Both the position numbers and the translations under genes were made by a program. The notes below the pieces were generated by a model. It did no database searches and was not told where the DNA came from. It was given only the letters and a program-made list of their open reading frames with translations. A stretch of DNA of 64,000 bases from Agrococcus sp. KRD186 (lineage in GTDB: Bacteria; Actinomycetota; Actinomycetes; Actinomycetales; Microbacteriaceae): the NCBI RefSeq assembly GCF_017168255.1, contig NZ_JABFAP010000001.1, positions 943,335 through 1,007,334 of the forward strand, written 5' to 3'. Positions 39,939 to 49,010 of the stretch are shown here, piece after piece (within the stretch, counting starts at the first letter, position 1; the number at the start of each line of letters is the position of its first letter).

Positions 39939-39944
39939 AGCCTA
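39939..39944 (-). promoter_or_regulatory. candidate leaderless -10 element of rpe
   Basis: TAGGCT lies seven bases ahead of the rpe ATG in the 29-base gap after rsmB. Confidence 0.4.
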
Positions 39945-39960
39945 TCGACCTGTGCGCGCG

Positions 39961-41322
39961 CTATCGGCCAGCGGTGGTGAGCAGCTGGATGAACATGGCG
40001 TCGGTGCCGTTGCGGTGCGGCCACAGCTGCACGGCGTCGCCCGTCTCCCCCAGCGCGATGCCGGGCGAGAGCTCGCGCACGACCTCGCGCGTGTCGAGCG
40101 GCACGAGGCCCAGCGCCGCGGCTCGGTCGACGACGGCGCGCGTCTCGGCCAGGTGCGGCGAGCAGGTGACGTAGGCGATGATGCCGCCGGGCTTGAGGGC
40201 GCGGGCGGATGCCTCCAGCAGCTCGGTCTGAAGGGTCGCGAGGGCGGGCACGTCGCCGGGCTGCTTGCGCCAGCGGGCCTCCGGGCGGCGGCGGAGCGCG
40301 CCGAGCCCGGTGCAGGGCGCGTCGAGCAGGATGCGGTCGAACGCCTGGGCGGTCTCGCCGGTGCCGTAGCGGCGGCCGTCGCCGGTGACGACGCCGGGAC
40401 CCCTGCCGGGTGCCGCCGTCTCGATCGCCCGCACCGCCTGCCGGACGAGCTTCGCGCGATGCGGCAGCAGCTCGTTGGCCTCGAGCTGCGCGCCCGCGGC
40501 CACCGCCTCGGCGGCCATGAGCGCAGCCTTGCCGCCGGGCCCGGCGCACAGGTCGAGCCAGCGCTCCCCCTCGGCGACGGGTCGCGCGCGCGTCAGGGCG
40601 AGCGCGGCGAGCTGGCTGCCGGCATCCTGCACCCGCCAGCTGCCGTCGGCGATCTGCGGCAGGCGCGCGGGGTCGCCGGCCGGCGCGACGCGCCCGAGCG
40701 GGCTCGCGGTGCCCGGCAGGCCGAGTGCGTCGGGGTCGGCGAGGCCCGGCAGCGCCACGAGCTGCACCGCGGGCGGGTCGTTGTCGGCGGCGAGCAGCGC
40801 GCCCAGCTCGTCGGCAGCCCCTTCGCGGTCGAGCGTGCGGCGCAGCGCCCGCAGCACCCAGGTCGGATGGCCGGTCTCGAGCGCGAGCCGCTCGTCGTCG
40901 CTCAGCTCGGCGGTGAGGGTCGCCAGCCGCTCATCGAATTGCACCTCCGACAGCCGCCGCAGCACCGCGTTCGCGAAGCCGGCGCGGCCGCGGTGGTGCT
41001 GCAGCAGCGCGACCGTCTCGTGCACGGCGGCGTGCGAGGGCACGCGCATGCGGCTGAGCTGGTGCGAGCCGATGCGCAGGGTGGCGAGCGTCTCCGGGTC
41101 GATCTGGTCGATCGGGCGGCCCGCGGCGTCGGCGATCAGGGCGTCGTGCTGGCCCTGCCAGCGCAGCGTGCCGTAGGCGAGCTCGGTGGCGAAGCCGGCG
41201 TCTGCGGTGCTGAGGCCGGCCTCGCGGATGCGCTGCGGCAGCAGCAGGTTGGCGTAGGCGTCGTCGCGGTCGACGTCGAGCACGACGTCGCGGGCGACCT
41301 GACGGGCGGAGGGGTTGATCAT
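39961..41322 (-). CDS. rsmB: 16S rRNA cytosine(967)-C5 methyltransferase family protein (RsmB/Fmu)
   Basis: A 453-residue SAM-dependent rRNA methyltransferase. The N-terminal 140 residues are the NusB-like RNA-binding domain; the catalytic part has the SAM motif LDLCAGPGGKAALMA near residue 252, the motif with the first cysteine DRILLDAPCTGLGALRRRPEARW near 333, and the second cysteine in IAYVTCSPHLAET near 395. It overlaps the fmt stop by 4 bases, the usual fmt-rsmB-rpe order of actinobacteria. Confidence 0.93.
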   Translation of the reverse strand: MINPSARQVARDVVLDVDRDDAYANLLLPQRIREAGLSTADAGFATELAYGTLRWQGQHDALIADAAGRPIDQIDPETLATLRIGSHQLSRMRVPSHAAVHETVALLQHHRGRAGFANAVLRRLSEVQFDERLATLTAELSDDERLALETGHPTWVLRALRRTLDREGAADELGALLAADNDPPAVQLVALPGLADPDALGLPGTASPLGRVAPAGDPARLPQIADGSWRVQDAGSQLAALALTRARPVAEGERWLDLCAGPGGKAALMAAEAVAAGAQLEANELLPHRAKLVRQAVRAIETAAPGRGPGVVTGDGRRYGTGETAQAFDRILLDAPCTGLGALRRRPEARWRKQPGDVPALATLQTELLEASARALKPGGIIAYVTCSPHLAETRAVVDRAAALGLVPLDTREVVRELSPGIALGETGDAVQLWPHRNGTDAMFIQLLTTAGR

Positions 41323-42302
41323 GCTTCCTCTCGTCTCGATACGCCGGCTTCGCCGGCTCCTCGACGACCGTCGGTGGGAAGCTCGAAGGTCGCGGTGCCG
41401 CCGCGGCCGCGCAGCCAGTCGGCGCCGGCCATCGGGCGCTTGCCGGCCGGCTGCACCTCGAGCAGTTCGAGCGGGGCGCTGCCGGTGCCAACCACCGCGC
41501 TGCGGCCGGCCAGGGCAGCCTCGCCGGGGGCGAGCGGCTCGGCGCCCGAGCGCGCGAGCGAGCGCAGCTTCACCCGCTCCCCCTCGCCCGTCTCGGTGCG
41601 CAGCATCGCGTGCGCGCCGGGCTCGGGCGTGACGCCGCGGAAGCGCGCCAGCAGCGCGGGTGCCGTCTGCGTGAAGTCGAGCGCGCCGTCGGCGAGCGTG
41701 AGCTTGGGCGCGAGGCTCGGCGCCCCGGTCTGCTCCTCGAACACGGCGGTGCCTGCGGCGATCGCGTCGACCGCCTCGGCCAGTTCGTGCGCGCCGAGCT
41801 CCGCGAGCTGCGCGAGCAAGGCGCCTGCGGTCGCGCCCTCCGGGATCTCGGCCTCGCGCATCCGCACCACCGGTCCGGCGTCGAGCTCGGGCACCAGCCG
41901 GAAGACGCTCACGCCCGTGACGCCGTGCCCGTCGATGAGCGCGCGCTGCACGGGCGCGGCGCCGCGGTAGTCGGGCAGCAGCGAGAAGTGCAGGTTGATC
42001 CAGCCGTGCGGGGGCGTCGACAGCAGCGGTTCGCGCACGAGTCCGCCATAGGCGACCACGACGGCGAGCTCGGGCTCGAGCGCCGCGATCCGCTCGGTGG
42101 CGACGGCGTCGAGCCGGTTCGCCTCGATGACGGGCAGCCCGAGCTCGGCGGCTGTGGCCGCGACCGGCGTGGGCGTGAGCACGCGCTTGCGGCCCTGCGG
42201 CGAGGCGGCGCGGGTGATGACCGCGGCGATCTCGTGGCGCCGGGCGAGCAGCTCGAGACTGGGCACGGCGGCAGCGGGGCTGCCGGCGAAGACGATGCGC
42301 AT
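41319..42302 (-). CDS. fmt: methionyl-tRNA formyltransferase
   Basis: Formylates initiator Met-tRNA using 10-formyl-THF. The 327-residue protein begins MRIVFAGSP, has the catalytic NLHFSLLPDYRGAAP near residue 107 and LDAGPVV near 143, and an OB-fold C-terminal domain. The ATG at 42302 matches the family start; one more ATG nine bases upstream is less likely. The last 15 or so residues (DGRRGAGEAGVS) are encoded by a REP-like palindromic repeat, so the C-terminus looks like a recent replacement or extension. Confidence 0.95.
   Translation of the reverse strand: MRIVFAGSPAAAVPSLELLARRHEIAAVITRAASPQGRKRVLTPTPVAATAAELGLPVIEANRLDAVATERIAALEPELAVVVAYGGLVREPLLSTPPHGWINLHFSLLPDYRGAAPVQRALIDGHGVTGVSVFRLVPELDAGPVVRMREAEIPEGATAGALLAQLAELGAHELAEAVDAIAAGTAVFEEQTGAPSLAPKLTLADGALDFTQTAPALLARFRGVTPEPGAHAMLRTETGEGERVKLRSLARSGAEPLAPGEAALAGRSAVVGTGSAPLELLEVQPAGKRPMAGADWLRGRGGTATFELPTDGRRGAGEAGVSRREEA
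41333..41370. repeat. REP-like palindromic repeat inside the 3' end of fmt
   Basis: GTCTCGATACGCCGGC-TTC-GCCGGCTCCTCGACGACCG, with GCCGG/CCGGC hairpin arms around CTTCG. From memory, dispersed intergenic elements with the frame CTCGATACG...CTCGACGACCG or CTCGACCACCG are common in Microbacteriaceae genomes. This copy supplies the last codons of fmt. Confidence 0.65.
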
Positions 42303-42470
42303 GGTTCCCAACGGTGACGCGGAGTGGAGGCGTGAGCGCGAGGCTCATCCTCATCATCGCGCATCCGTCCGCGACTGACGACCGGTACCGAGTTGCCGCG
42401 GGCGGCCGGGTTGAGCGGCAACACGGTACCGGTAGTTCGCGGGGTCGCCGGGCCGCACGCGGTGCGCCGG

Positions 42471-44519
42471 TCAGAGGCCGTCGAACGGCTCTGGATCATC
42501 CAAGCGGATGCGGAGGCGCGGTGGGGCGCCCGGCTTGCGCGGGCGTGCGGCTGCGGCGAGCACGCGGCCGCGGGCGATGCCGGCGACGCGGGCGCCGTCG
42601 GCGTAGGCGAAGCGTGCGATGGCGCGCTCGAGCTCGCCCTCGCGGCTGCCCTTCACGACGTCCGCGGGCGCGGGGACCGGGCCGAGCACGTCGAGGTGCT
42701 CGAGAACGCCAAGCGCCTCGATCGCCTCGGCGACGGCGTCGGGGTGACCGACGACGGATGCGGTGCGCACGGCGGGCGGGAAGCGCAGGCTCCGGCGCTC
42801 GGCCAGCTCGGCCTTCGCGAACGGCACGGTCGTGTCGCCGGTGATCGCCGTCACGGTGGCGCCGCCGGCGCCGGTGAGCACGATGGTGGCGCCGTCGGCG
42901 GCCAGCGCCCTGGCGGTGGCCCACTGCCGCACGGCCTCCTCCGCCACGCGCAGGCCCTCGCGCGCGAGCAGCGTGTCGCCGTCGAGCAGCAGCACGGCGC
43001 CGTAGCCGCCGTCGGCGATGGGCTCGGCGCCGCGGGTCGCGACCACCAGCCGCGGCTTGGCGTCGACGGTGAGCCGCTCGTGCTCGCCGTCGGCGACCAT
43101 CACCGGCACGCCCGGGAACGCGCGGCCGAGCTCCTCGGCGATGCGGGTCGAGCCGCGGCCGACCTCGGTGAGCGTCGTGCCCTGGCAGCTCTGGCAGTGC
43201 CAGGCGGCGGCGAGCCTGCCGCACAGGCGGCATGCGGGCACTGCCCCGCGGGTGCGCCGCGTGAGCGGGCCGGCGCAGCTCGTGCAGCGCGCACGCGCGC
43301 CGCAGTCGCCGCAGCGCAGTCCCGGCGCGTGGCCGGGACGGGCGACCTGCACGAGCACGGGCCGCGTCGCCACCGACTCCTTCGCGGCGCGGAACGCCGC
43401 AGCCGGCACCCGTCTGCCGTCGTCGGTGAGCGCCGAGGGCAGCACGCGCACGCGGTGCGCGCCGAGCCGCTCGTGCTCGAGGAAGTCGAGCTCGACCAGC
43501 CGCTCGGCATCGCTGGAGCGCGCGTGGCCGGCGAGCACGAGCGCGCAGCCCGACTGGCTCTGCCGCACCAGTGCCGCGTCGCGCGCGTGCACCCAGGGTG
43601 CGAGCGGCTCGGAGAGCAGCGGGTCGCCGTCCTCCCAGATCGCCAGCAGGCCCAGGTTCGCCGCCGGCGCGTAGACGGCCGAGCGCGGCCCGATGATCGC
43701 GACCGGGTCGCCGTCGAGGCAGCGCAGGAAGCCCCGGTAGCGCTCCGGGTTCTTCTGCCGAGCGTCGAGCTCGACGACCCGCTCCGCGCCGATCGCCGCG
43801 GTCAGCGCGATGCGCAGCTGCCGCTGGTCGCGGTGGTCCGGCACGACGATGATCGCCTGCTCGCCGCGCTCGACCGCCTGGCGCGCGATCGCCGCCAGCG
43901 CGACCGCCCAGCGACCCACCCACGCGGTGCCGTCGTCGGCGTCGCTCGCGTCGGCGACCTCTGCGACGCCGCCGGCGCACTCGATCGCCACCCGTCGCCG
44001 AGCCTCGACAAGCCCCGGCAGCACCGCGTCGCCCTCGGCGACCTCTGGCAGCGCCGGCAGCGGGTCGCGCTCCCGCGCGAGCCACTGCTTCTCGACACGC
44101 GCCTGGCGCCCCGGGATCGCGACCCGCAGCACGTCGGCGGCTCCGCCGGCAGCGCGGTCGGCGACCGCGCGTGCGAGCGCCCACACCTCCGGCTGCAGCA
44201 CGGGCACGGGCGAGATCACCTTCTCGACATCGGCGACCTCGCCCTCCCAGGCCCGCGCATCCGTCGTCTCGACCACCCAGCCGGCCGTCATGCGGTCGCC
44301 GCGCAGCGGCACGCGCACGCGCACGCCCGGCTCGACCCCGGTCATGCCCGGCGGCACGCGGTACTCGAAGAGCCGGTCGAGCTGCGGCAGCCGGGAGTCG
44401 ACGACGACCCGGGCGTACCGGGGTGCCACAGCCACGGCTGCCTCAGCCGGAGCCGACTCCGCGGGGGCTGCCCCGGGCGAGGTCGCCGCGGGCGGGAGCC
44501 CGTCCGGCTCTGCGGGCAA
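42471..44519 (-). CDS. priA: primosomal protein N' (PriA), actinobacterial form without helicase motifs
   Basis: PriA takes part in replication restart. The 682-residue protein keeps the N-terminal 3'BD region (ARVVVDSRLPQLDRLFEYRVP) and the zinc cysteines CGDC, CTSC, CRLCG and CQSC near residues 400-445. The ATPase motifs are gone: where Walker A should lie the sequence reads WVGRWAVALAA, and the DEEH box is replaced by WEDGD. Loss of these motifs is known for actinobacterial PriA. The start is uncertain: TTG at 44519, six bases past the metK stop with GAGG upstream, or GTG at 44435. It belongs to the metK-priA-fmt-rsmB run. Confidence 0.9.
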   Translation of the reverse strand: MPAEPDGLPPAATSPGAAPAESAPAEAAVAVAPRYARVVVDSRLPQLDRLFEYRVPPGMTGVEPGVRVRVPLRGDRMTAGWVVETTDARAWEGEVADVEKVISPVPVLQPEVWALARAVADRAAGGAADVLRVAIPGRQARVEKQWLARERDPLPALPEVAEGDAVLPGLVEARRRVAIECAGGVAEVADASDADDGTAWVGRWAVALAAIARQAVERGEQAIIVVPDHRDQRQLRIALTAAIGAERVVELDARQKNPERYRGFLRCLDGDPVAIIGPRSAVYAPAANLGLLAIWEDGDPLLSEPLAPWVHARDAALVRQSQSGCALVLAGHARSSDAERLVELDFLEHERLGAHRVRVLPSALTDDGRRVPAAAFRAAKESVATRPVLVQVARPGHAPGLRCGDCGARARCTSCAGPLTRRTRGAVPACRLCGRLAAAWHCQSCQGTTLTEVGRGSTRIAEELGRAFPGVPVMVADGEHERLTVDAKPRLVVATRGAEPIADGGYGAVLLLDGDTLLAREGLRVAEEAVRQWATARALAADGATIVLTGAGGATVTAITGDTTVPFAKAELAERRSLRFPPAVRTASVVGHPDAVAEAIEALGVLEHLDVLGPVPAPADVVKGSREGELERAIARFAYADGARVAGIARGRVLAAAARPRKPGAPPRLRIRLDDPEPFDGL

Positions 44520-44524
44520 GGGCC

Positions 44525-45712
44525 TCAGAGCCCCGCGGCGGCGCGCAGCGCGTCGACGCGGTCGAGCCGCTCCCAGGTGAAGCCGGGTAGCTCTCGGCCG
44601 AAGTGGCCGTAGGCGGCGGTCTGCCGGTAGATGGGCTTGCGCAGGTCGAGGTCGCGCACGATCGCGCCGGGGCGCAGGTCGAAGACCTCGAGGATCGCGG
44701 CCTGGATCGTCTCGTCGGAGACGGTGCCGGTGCCGAACGACTCGACGTAGATGCCCACCGGCTGCGCCATGCCGATGGCATATGCCGCCTGCACCTCGAG
44801 CCGCGAGGCGAGCCCCGCGGCGACGGCGTTCTTCGCCACCCAGCGCAGCGCGTAGGCGGCCGAGCGGTCGACCTTCGAGGGGTCCTTGCCGCTGAACGCG
44901 CCGCCACCATGACGGGCGGCGCCGCCGTAGGTGTCGACGATGATCTTGCGGCCGGTGAGACCGGCATCGCCCTTCGGGCCGCCCGTCAGGAACGAGCCGG
45001 AGGGGTTGACGATCGTGCGCATGCCGCTGGTGTCGAGGCCGAGGCCGCTCACGACCGGGTCGATGACGTGCTTGGCCACCGCCGCCTCGATCTCGTCGTG
45101 CGTGACGCCCGGTGCGTGCTGCGTGGAGACGAGCACGGCGTCGACGCTGACGGGCCGGAAGCCGTCGTAGCCGATCGTCACCTGCGTCTTGCCGTCGGGC
45201 CGCAGCCACTCGATCTCGCCCGAGCGGCGCACGGCGGCGAGCCGCTCGGCGAGCCGGTGGGCGGCCCACGCGGTGGCGGGCATGAAGGTGGGGGTCTCGT
45301 CCGTCGCGAAGCCGAACATGATGCCCTGGTCGCCGGCGCCATCGCGGTCGAGCGGGTCGACCGAGCCGCCGCGCGCCTCGACGGCGGTGTCGACGCCGAT
45401 CGCGATCTCGCTCGACTGCTCGCCGATCGAGACGGTGACGCCGCACGAGTGCCCGTCGAACGAGACCTCGCTCGAGTCGTAGCCGATGTCGACGATGGTG
45501 CGCCGCGCGAGCGAGGCGATGTCGACGTAGCCCGACGTGCGCACCTCCCCCGCGACGTGCACCAGGCCGGTGGTGACGAGCGTCTCGACGGCGACGCGCG
45601 CCTCCGGGTCCTGCGCGAGCATCGCGTCGAGGACGGCGTCGGAGATCTGGTCGGAGATCTTGTCGGGGTGACCCTCGGTGACCGACTCCGAGGTGAACAG
45701 GCGCAGGCTCAA
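44525..45712 (-). CDS. metK: S-adenosylmethionine synthetase
   Basis: Makes S-adenosylmethionine from methionine and ATP. The 395-residue protein has [20 protein letters not shown] at the N-terminus, the signature [12 protein letters not shown] near residue 120, and [16 protein letters not shown] near 277. The start is a TTG at 45712, chosen because it overlaps the coaBC stop (TTGA), has GAGGAG upstream and gives the normal family N-terminus. No SAM riboswitch can fit before it. Confidence 0.96.
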   Translation of the reverse strand: MSLRLFTSESVTEGHPDKISDQISDAVLDAMLAQDPEARVAVETLVTTGLVHVAGEVRTSGYVDIASLARRTIVDIGYDSSEVSFDGHSCGVTVSIGEQSSEIAIGVDTAVEARGGSVDPLDRDGAGDQGIMFGFATDETPTFMPATAWAAHRLAERLAAVRRSGEIEWLRPDGKTQVTIGYDGFRPVSVDAVLVSTQHAPGVTHDEIEAAVAKHVIDPVVSGLGLDTSGMRTIVNPSGSFLTGGPKGDAGLTGRKIIVDTYGGAARHGGGAFSGKDPSKVDRSAAYALRWVAKNAVAAGLASRLEVQAAYAIGMAQPVGIYVESFGTGTVSDETIQAAILEVFDLRPGAIVRDLDLRKPIYRQTAAYGHFGRELPGFTWERLDRVDALRAAAGL

Positions 45713-46962
45713 CGGGGCTCCTCTGTGCTGCGGGTGCTGGCGGGTCGCGCGGCGAGGTGCTGCGCGACCGCCTCGATGATCTCGCGGGCCACTGACGCCT
45801 TCGCGCCTGCGGCCTCGGCGATGACGCCGGATGCGTCGAGCACGCTCACGCGCGTGGCCACGTTCCCGAAGCCCTCGTCGTGCCCCACCCGGTTGACGAC
45901 CAGCAGGTCGGCGCCCTTGCGGGCGAGCTTGGCGCGACCGCGGTGGATCAGGGCGGTGTCGTCTGCCTCGGTCTCGGCCGCGAAGCCGACCACGAGGTTC
46001 TGCCGCTGCCGCTGCGCGAGGCCGGCGAGGATGTCGGGGTTCTGCGCCAGCGTCAGGGTGGGGGCGTCGCCCCACTCCTCCTTGCTGCGCTTGCCGTCGG
46101 AGACGCCGTCGACGCGGTAGTCGGCCACCGCCGCTGCCATGACGAGCACGTCGGCGCTCGCGTGCGCCTCCATCGCCTCGGCCAGCTGCGCCGTCGTCTC
46201 GACCTCGATGAGCGCGACGCCGTCGGGCGCCGGCACGTGCAGGTTGGCGCCCACGAGCGTCACCGCAGCGCCCGCGTCGCGGGCGGCCTCGGCCAGGGCG
46301 ACGCCCATGGCGCCGCTCGAGCGGTTGCCGAGGAAGCGCACCGGGTCGATGGGCTCGCGCGTGCCGCCGGCGGAGATCACGACGCTGCGTCCTGCGAGCG
46401 AGGTCGCGGTCGAGCCCGGGTCGGTCGAGCCAGCGGTGCCGGCCACGAGCGCCAGCGCTGCGGCCACCACGTCTGCGGGCTCGGCCATCCGGCCCAGGCC
46501 CGAGTCGGAGCCGGTCAGCTGCCCGGAGACCGGGCCGACGATCGTGACGCCGCGCGCGGCGAGCGTGGCGACGTTCGCCTGCACCGAGGCCTGCTCCCAC
46601 ATCTCGGTGTGCATCGCGGGGGCGATCACCAGCGGTGCGCGCGAGGCGAGGATGGTGGTGCCGAGCAGGTCGTCGGCGAAGCCGTGGGCGAGCTTGGCGA
46701 TCGTGTTCGCCGTCGCCGGCAGCACGATGATGAGATCGGCCTGCTGCCCGAGCGCGACGTGGCGCACGCTCGCGACGTCGTCGAAGACCTCGTCGGTGAC
46801 GGGATTGCGGCTGAGCGCCTCGAGCGTCGGGCGCCCGATGAAGCGCAGCGCGGATGCGGTGGGCACGACGTGCACGTCGTGCCCACCCAGCACCAGCTCG
46901 CGGATGGCGAGCGCTGCCTTGTACGCGGCGATCCCGCCGGAGATCCCGACGACGACGCGCAT
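45709..46962 (-). CDS. coaBC: bifunctional phosphopantothenoylcysteine synthetase/decarboxylase
   Basis: Two coenzyme A steps in one protein of 417 residues. The N-terminal FMN decarboxylase part (CoaC, 1-185) has [11 protein letters not shown], the catalytic His in [12 protein letters not shown] and APAMHTEMW. The C-terminal ligase part (CoaB, 190-405) has [22 protein letters not shown] and AAAVADYR. Variation such as AMHTEMW for AMNxxMW is usual in actinobacteria. It starts directly at the rpoZ stop, as in the gmk-rpoZ-coaBC-metK order. Confidence 0.96.
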   Translation of the reverse strand: MRVVVGISGGIAAYKAALAIRELVLGGHDVHVVPTASALRFIGRPTLEALSRNPVTDEVFDDVASVRHVALGQQADLIIVLPATANTIAKLAHGFADDLLGTTILASRAPLVIAPAMHTEMWEQASVQANVATLAARGVTIVGPVSGQLTGSDSGLGRMAEPADVVAAALALVAGTAGSTDPGSTATSLAGRSVVISAGGTREPIDPVRFLGNRSSGAMGVALAEAARDAGAAVTLVGANLHVPAPDGVALIEVETTAQLAEAMEAHASADVLVMAAAVADYRVDGVSDGKRSKEEWGDAPTLTLAQNPDILAGLAQRQRQNLVVGFAAETEADDTALIHRGRAKLARKGADLLVVNRVGHDEGFGNVATRVSVLDASGVIAEAAGAKASVAREIIEAVAQHLAARPASTRSTEEPR

Positions 46963-47222
46963 CAGTCGGAGGTCACCTCGTCGTGGGTCAGGACGAGCTT
47001 GTCCTGGTGGATCTCGTGCAGCGCCACCGACAGCGGCTTGTCCTCGATCGTCGAGTCGACCAGAGGGCCGACGTTGTCGAACATCGAGCCCTCGTGGATG
47101 TCGGTGTAGTAGTCGTTGATCTGGCGCGCGCGCTTCGACGCAAAGATGACGAGCTGGTACTTGGAGTCGGTCTTCTCGAGCAGCTCGTCGATCGGCGGGT
47201 TGATGATGCCCTTGCTGGTCAT
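46962..47222 (-). CDS. rpoZ: RNA polymerase omega subunit
   Basis: Helps assemble RNA polymerase by binding beta prime. The 86-residue protein has the family core [21 protein letters not shown] near residue 19. The ATG at 47222 follows a strong GGAGG site; the frame open upstream is leader. Unlike in relatives, gmk is not immediately upstream: a toxin-antitoxin pair and a 169-base gap intervene. Confidence 0.94.
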   Translation of the reverse strand: MTSKGIINPPIDELLEKTDSKYQLVIFASKRARQINDYYTDIHEGSMFDNVGPLVDSTIEDKPLSVALHEIHQDKLVLTHDEVTSD

Positions 47223-47391
47223 GGGTGCCTCCTGCAGTGGTGGTGGACGCGGGTCGCGGCCCGCGAAGCTCGTGCGCCGATGGGCGCAGTCACCCATCGT
47301 ATCGCGTCGCGCAGCCGACGAGTCGACCGAAGCCCGGGCCGTGCCGGGTGTGACCGACTGCCTCCTGCGACGTGGTGACTCGATGCACCGA
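47223..47391 (-). other. leader region of rpoZ
   Basis: 169 bases between vapC and rpoZ. It holds a CGCGGG/CCCGCG hairpin (47248-47265) and a possible -10 TACGAT (47296-47301) without a clear -35. It probably carries a promoter for rpoZ-coaBC-metK, needed because vapBC interrupts the operon. Confidence 0.35.
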
Positions 47392-47760
47392 TCAGCGGAT
47401 GACCTGCACGCCGTCCCGTTCCGCCCACGCCCTGTCCGCGGTGACGATCCGGTCGGCCGCCAGGCGATGCCCGAGGGCGAGGCACAGCCGATCGGCGAGC
47501 GAGAGCCCGCTCCCCCTGCGCCAGAGGCCAGCCGCTTCCTCGGCGTCGGCGGCGGTGACCGGCTCGATCGTGAGCGGATAGCTGAGCAGGATGTCGCGGG
47601 CCGCATTCCAATCCGCGCCGGCTGCTCGCAGCTTCTGCGCGACCTCCGACCAGTTCGCTGCGCTGCATGCGCCTCCAACCTCGAGCAGCCGGTCTACCTC
47701 ATTGCTTCCGGGCTCCGACTGGAGGAACGCGAGCAGGGCGCTCGCGTCGAAGACGATCAC
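47392..47760 (-). CDS. vapC: VapC-type PIN-domain toxin
   Basis: A 122-residue PIN-domain ribonuclease of the type II toxin-antitoxin class. The four acidic positions are visible: Asp in [14 protein letters not shown] (residue 5), Glu in [10 protein letters not shown] near 39, Asp in [13 protein letters not shown] near 89 and Asp in [12 protein letters not shown] near 108. It overlaps the antitoxin gene by 4 bases. The target RNA is unknown; many VapC proteins cut initiator tRNA or rRNA. Confidence 0.9.
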   Translation of the reverse strand: MIVFDASALLAFLQSEPGSNEVDRLLEVGGACSAANWSEVAQKLRAAGADWNAARDILLSYPLTIEPVTAADAEEAAGLWRRGSGLSLADRLCLALGHRLAADRIVTADRAWAERDGVQVIR

Positions 47761-48020
47761 CCGACGCGTTTCGCGATCTCGTCATCGTCGCCCCGGGCCT
47801 CGTCTGCACGCTCATCGATGAGCTCCTGCGCAAGATCGCGGCCCGAGAGCTGCTCCTTCACCATGCGTCGCGCATCATCGCGTGACATCAGCAGCAGCCC
47901 CTTCGACGTGTCGATGCCGATGAGCGTGGTCCCTTTCACCCATCCGCGAGCGTCACGGATCTCGGACGGCACGACCACCCGGCCCTTGTCACCCACGGTC
48001 ACCACAAGATTCCCACTCAT
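47757..48020 (-). CDS. vapB: VapB-type antitoxin with AbrB/MazE-like DNA-binding domain
   Basis: An 87-residue antitoxin. The N-terminal swapped-hairpin domain reads VTVGDKGRVVVPSEIRDARGW (about 7-27); the acidic C-terminal half would bind and block VapC. Such antitoxins repress their own promoter. The likely promoter is leaderless: TACCCT (48027-48032) lies six bases before the ATG, with TTCCCA (48051-48056) 18 bases further up. Confidence 0.87.
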   Translation of the reverse strand: MSGNLVVTVGDKGRVVVPSEIRDARGWVKGTTLIGIDTSKGLLLMSRDDARRMVKEQLSGRDLAQELIDERADEARGDDDEIAKRVG

Positions 48021-48026
48021 GCGGCC

Positions 48027-48056
48027 AGGGTACCACCAGCAATCACCCAGTGGGAA
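48027..48056 (-). promoter_or_regulatory. candidate leaderless promoter of vapBC
   Basis: TTCCCA (48051-48056) and TACCCT (48027-48032) with 18 bases between, and the vapB ATG six bases after the -10 hexamer. It fills the 51-base gap after gmk. Confidence 0.45.
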
Positions 48057-48071
48057 AGTCGGTCAGGGGCG

Positions 48072-49010
48072 TCAGCCCACGGCGGCTTCCGCCGCGAGGA
48101 TGTGCTCGACGACCTCGCGCGCAGCCTCGGCGATGTCGGTGTTGACGACGGTGGCATCGAACTCCGGTTGGCTCGCGAGCTCCACCTTGGCCGTCTCGAG
48201 CCGGCGGGTGCGCTCGTCCTCGGTCTCGGTGCCGCGGCCGACGAGCCTGCGCACCAGCTCGTCCCACGACGGCGGCGCGAGGAACAGCAGCACCGCATCC
48301 GGGAACGACTCGCGCACCTGCCTGGCCCCCTGCAGGTCGATCTCGAGCAGCACCGAGGAGCCCTCGTCGAGCGCCGCCTGCACGCTCGAGCGCGGCGTGC
48401 CGTAGCGCGACTGGTTGTGCACCTTCGCCCACTCGAGGAACTCGCCCTCGTCGACCATCCGGTCGAAGTCGGCATCGCTCACGAACGCGTAGTGCACCCC
48501 GTCGATCTCACCCGGACGCGGGCTGCGCGTGGTGGCGCTCACCGACTGGCGGATCTGCGGGAAGTGGTCGCGCACGTACTGCGCCACCGTGCCCTTGCCG
48601 ACCGCGGTCGGGCCGGCGAGCACGATGAGACGGGGGCGACGCGAGGGATCCACGTCGTCAAGCCAACCGCGAACGCGCTCGCGCTGCAAACCGCCGAGCC
48701 CGCCGAGCCGCTTCGCGCGGGCGATGCCGAGGCGCGCCATCAGCGCCTCGACGCGCTTCGGGCCCATGCCGCGCAGGCTGCCGAGGTACTCCTCGACCCG
48801 CAGCCGGGCCTCCGGGCTGCCCGGCTCCTGCCACGCCCGCTCGGCGACGTCCCGCGCACCGCGCTGGCCGGCGGTGATGGCGCGCTTGACCGCTGCCCTC
48901 GCACGGCGGGCCTCGACCGCGGCGCGACCGGCTGCGGCGGGATCGGGGACCGGATGCTGGTCGACGACGCCGCGCACGGGTGCGTCGGGCGCGCGGTCGG
49001 TGCCGCTCAT
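48072..49010 (-). CDS. gmk: fusion of actinobacterial integration host factor (mIHF) and guanylate kinase
   Basis: A 312-residue protein. Residues 1 to about 125 match mIHF, with a helical basic region and the [20 protein letters not shown] / [16 protein letters not shown]-binding helices (about 78-112). Residues about 127-312 are a complete guanylate kinase: [13 protein letters not shown]-loop, [11 protein letters not shown], and [11 protein letters not shown]. In most actinobacteria mihF and gmk are separate neighbours (M. tuberculosis Rv1388 and Rv1389). Here a single frame runs through both with no stop or plausible second start at the junction. The ATG overlaps the pyrF stop by 4 bases. 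Confidence 0.9.
   Translation of the reverse strand: MSGTDRAPDAPVRGVVDQHPVPDPAAAGRAAVEARRARAAVKRAITAGQRGARDVAERAWQEPGSPEARLRVEEYLGSLRGMGPKRVEALMARLGIARAKRLGGLGGLQRERVRGWLDDVDPSRRPRLIVLAGPTAVGKGTVAQYVRDHFPQIRQSVSATTRSPRPGEIDGVHYAFVSDADFDRMVDEGEFLEWAKVHNQSRYGTPRSSVQAALDEGSSVLLEIDLQGARQVRESFPDAVLLFLAPPSWDELVRRLVGRGTETEDERTRRLETAKVELASQPEFDATVVNTDIAEAAREVVEHILAAEAAVG

Noticed and set aside
45709-45725. SAM riboswitch before metK
   Set aside because: The metK TTG overlaps the coaBC stop, so there is no untranslated leader.
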